From positions 1 through 32,631 of the IMG/VR virus record IMGVR_UViG_3300034064_001329: a stretch of 32,631 nucleotides of DNA; one strand, written 5' to 3'. The notes under the pieces were generated by a model. The model had not been told where the DNA came from and did no database searches. It saw only the letters and a list, made by a program, of their open reading frames with translations. This document shows, in pieces, positions 30,848 to 32,631 of this stretch. How positions within the stretch are numbered: position 1 is the stretch's first letter; every line of letters begins with the position of its first letter. The position numbers and the translations under genes are program-made. This stretch comes from a virus.

Positions 30848-31215
30848 TTGATAACTACGAAGCACTCGCTCGGAGAGCCGTTGCCTGTAGGCGGTGGAGA
30901 TGGATGCCAGGGATGCGATACTGCACGAAGCGACAGGCATACCGCCTTACCGAAGATCACTTTCTGGGAGGACTTTCACTCGTCGCTGACTGCCTCCCAG
31001 ACTTCTCGGACACTGCTACGCTCGGATGCCTGCTGCACCTGGTTCGGGAGGCCTGGGGGTCAACCGCAAGCGTATCTGTGAACATGAGCGGATTCTGGGC
31101 AGTCGGAGGCGCAACGGTTCTGTCTGGTAAGGGTAAAGGTTCCAGCATCAACTTGGGTATCTGGAAGGGCAGTGAACTGGACGCGCTAGTCAGCGCACTG
31201 GAGGTCGCTCCATGA
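30844..31215 (+). CDS. Phage conserved-type protein, 123 aa, unknown
   Basis: ATG 30844 follows GGAGG and overlaps the previous stop (ATGA). The sequence begins with ARRAVACRRWRWMPGM, a basic, Trp-rich motif seen in a small family of phage proteins of unknown role, and has an alpha/beta body with LGCLLHLVREAWG and VNMSGFWAVGGATVL. No enzyme motif is clear. Its stop overlaps the next start. Confidence 0.65.
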   Translation: MIDNYEALARRAVACRRWRWMPGMRYCTKRQAYRLTEDHFLGGLSLVADCLPDFSDTATLGCLLHLVREAWGSTASVSVNMSGFWAVGGATVLSGKGKGSSINLGIWKGSELDALVSALEVAP

Positions 31216-31694
31216 CCAAGATGCACGACAAGCGAGCAGAGGCCATCGCTCGTATCTTGGCAGTCATGGAGGCCAAGAGGGTCGAGGATGAAGCTTTCTG
31301 CCAGGTGGCCGATAAGGTGACTGAGGCCAAGACAGCAGCACGACGAGCAGCCTGTAAGGAGTACGCTAAGCGATGGAGGGGCAAGTTCAATGCCGAGCTC
31401 GCTGCTGACCCTGCCAAGCGTGAAGCCTACCGAGAGCAGATGCGTATCAAAGAGCGAGCCTACTATCACCGAAGGAAAGAAAGGACACAGATGGAAATCA
31501 CTTACGAAGTAGCGTTACAGGCCATCGCTGTCGCTCGCGCCTCTGGTCGGCCTGCCTTCTGCAAGAGAAGCCTGCAGAACGGGATCGTGCTGCTCGACCT
31601 GGCCTCGGAAGCTTGGACCGAGGATGGCATCGAGTACTGCACCTGCACCGACAAGGGTGACGAGTGGACGGTCAAGATGCAGGTGCAGCCGTGA
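31212..31694 (+). CDS. Protein of unknown function, 160 aa
   Basis: ATG 31212 overlaps the previous stop and follows GGAGGT. The first 90 residues are a highly charged helix (KTAARRAACKEYAKRWRGKF) that could bind nucleic acid. The rest, from MEITYEVALQ, is a small alpha/beta domain ending in ECTC-like YCTCTDKGDEWTVKM. An internal in-frame ATG at 31491 has its own good ribosome site, so a second product is likely. The stop overlaps the methyltransferase start (GTGA). Confidence 0.65.
   Translation: MTKMHDKRAEAIARILAVMEAKRVEDEAFCQVADKVTEAKTAARRAACKEYAKRWRGKFNAELAADPAKREAYREQMRIKERAYYHRRKERTQMEITYEVALQAIAVARASGRPAFCKRSLQNGIVLLDLASEAWTEDGIEYCTCTDKGDEWTVKMQVQP
31491..31694 (+). CDS. Possible nested product, 67 aa
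   Basis: An ATG at codon 94 of the 160-residue gene is preceded by AAAGGACACAG, which matches the leader of the early cluster. Translation gives MEITYEVALQAIAVARAS and the complete C-terminal domain, without the charged helix. Evidence is the ribosome site and the domain border only. It could instead be the single true start of a separate ancestral gene fused to the upstream one. Confidence 0.4.
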   Translation: MEITYEVALQAIAVARASGRPAFCKRSLQNGIVLLDLASEAWTEDGIEYCTCTDKGDEWTVKMQVQP

Positions 31695-32631
31695 GATACC
31701 TTTCACTCTGCTCCGGCATCGAGGCAGCTTCGGTCGCCTGGCATCCGCTCGGCTGGACGCCTGTTGCCTTCTCCGAGATTGACCCGTTTCCCTCGGCAGT
31801 GCTGCTACACCGCTTCCCCTCCGTTCCGAACCTTGGAGACATGACGAAACATGAACAGTGGAACATCGAATCTGGATCAGTTGACATTGTGGTCGGGGGA
31901 ACCCCTTGCCAATCCTTCTCCCTCGCTGGCCTCCGAGCTGGAATGGCTGACCCTCGTGGAAACCTCGCCCTCACATACTTGGCTATCGTTGACCGACTTC
32001 GGCCAGAATGGGTTGTCTTTGAGAACGTCCCAGGCCTCTTGTCTTCGAACGGAGGAAGGGATTTTGGCACCTTCCTCGGGGCGATGGCTGAACTCGGGTA
32101 TGGGTTCGCCTACAGGGTTCTCGACGCACAATACTTCGGAGTTCCCCAGCGTCGTCGCCGAGTGTTCGTTGTCGCAAATCGTACAGACTGGCGTCGAGCA
32201 GCAGCCGTACTTTTTGAGCCGGAAAGCCTGCGAGGGAATCCTCAGAAGAGTGGAGCGAAAGGAAGTTCAGTTACCAGAGATGGTGCAGCAGATGATCAAG
32301 TTCCGTGTGACGGAGGCGGATTCTGGTGGGATGGACGACGAGTGAGCCAGACTTTGGACGCTGTTCTGCACAAGAAGCAGGCGATGCCAGAGAAGAACAG
32401 GTTCCCCGTCTTGCAGGTTCCCGCCTGGGTACAGTGTCCAGACTGCGACGAGTGCATCTGCCAGCTTCACGGAGTTCATGTCGAAGAGTGCGACTGCCCT
32501 CCGATTGACGCCTGGGCAGAAAGCGACCTCTGGCCTTACGAGCCGAGTGTTCTGCGATACATCACGCCGACAGAGGCCGAACGGTTACAAGGGTTCCCCG
32601 ACGACTGGACTGCTGTACCGCATCGGGGGAA
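31691..32631 (+). CDS. C5-cytosine DNA methyltransferase, truncated by window end
   Basis: The frame starts with GTG at 31691, overlapping the preceding TGA (GTGA), and is open to the end of the window, so the C-terminus is missing. It reads MRYLSLCSGIEAASVAWHPL (motif I), FSEIDPFPSAVL, VGGTPCQSFS with the catalytic Cys (motif IV), FENVPGLLSS (motif VI), QRRRRVFVVA (motif VIII) and, after the target-recognition region, TPTEAERLQGFP (motif IX region). The target-recognition region contains a Cys/His cluster (CPDCDECICQLHG then EECDCPP), plausibly Zn-binding. It would methylate cytosine in phage DNA to evade host restriction. No cognate endonuclease is visible. Confidence 0.92.
   Translation, partial: MRYLSLCSGIEAASVAWHPLGWTPVAFSEIDPFPSAVLLHRFPSVPNLGDMTKHEQWNIESGSVDIVVGGTPCQSFSLAGLRAGMADPRGNLALTYLAIVDRLRPEWVVFENVPGLLSSNGGRDFGTFLGAMAELGYGFAYRVLDAQYFGVPQRRRRVFVVANRTDWRRAAAVLFEPESLRGNPQKSGAKGSSVTRDGAADDQVPCDGGGFWWDGRRVSQTLDAVLHKKQAMPEKNRFPVLQVPAWVQCPDCDECICQLHGVHVEECDCPPIDAWAESDLWPYEPSVLRYITPTEAERLQGFPDDWTAVPHRG

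Noticed and set aside
1-32631. CRISPR array, tRNA, integrase, attachment site or lysis genes
   Set aside because: No regularly spaced repeats, cloverleaf-like sequence, recombinase motif or muralytic enzyme motif was found by reading. Absence by eye is not proof, and the genome continues beyond both ends.

Overview
The window is about 32.6 kb of a tailed, double-stranded DNA bacteriophage or prophage (Caudoviricetes) with a high GC content (roughly 58% by eye). Both ends are cut inside genes: a tail gene on the left and a DNA methyltransferase on the right. A tape-measure gene, a separate tail-tube gene and a lambda-type G/GT frameshift point to a long non-contractile (siphovirus) tail. SD-like ribosome sites and sigma70-like promoters point to an ordinary bacterial host, but the sequence does not identify it. 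No integrase, lysis gene, tRNA or CRISPR array was recognised, so the lifestyle is open.

Left half (1-15841, minus strand): the packaging, head and tail operon, read right to left. The order is small terminase, large terminase, a 1011-residue portal protein fused to a MuF-type minor head domain, a small structural protein, a Mu I-like protease with a built-in scaffold, a decoration-type protein, the major capsid protein, a terminator, head-tail connector and completion proteins, tail terminator, tail tube, tail-assembly chaperones joined by a programmed -1 frameshift on GGGAAAG, tape measure, and distal tail genes. One plus-strand gene, a small winged-helix regulator at 10409-10744, sits alone inside this block.

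Middle (15842-16109): a divergent control region. Two operons leave it in opposite directions.

Right half (16110-32631, plus strand): early genes. First comes a series of small unknown genes and one 470-residue unknown gene, driven by three near-identical promoters whose spacers carry an inverted repeat. These lead into a MoxR-type AAA+ ATPase and a VWA (MIDAS) protein, a phage-borne pair of the RavA/ViaA kind, and then an XRE regulator. Next is a replication and recombination module: a PD-(D/E)XK nuclease with four Cys residues suited to an Fe-S cluster, a Sak4-like RecA ATPase, an SSB-like protein with an acidic tail, a replication-organiser-like protein and a primase-helicase. The right end has small overlapping genes, an XF1762-type acetyltransferase and a C5-cytosine DNA methyltransferase.

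The early genes up to about 24 kb share an unusual leader, a C-rich tract followed by CAAGGACA just before the start codon, while the replication and late genes use ordinary GGAGG-type sites. The most novel-looking material is the promoter/operator set, the MoxR-VWA pair with its unknown partners, and the uniform leaders.
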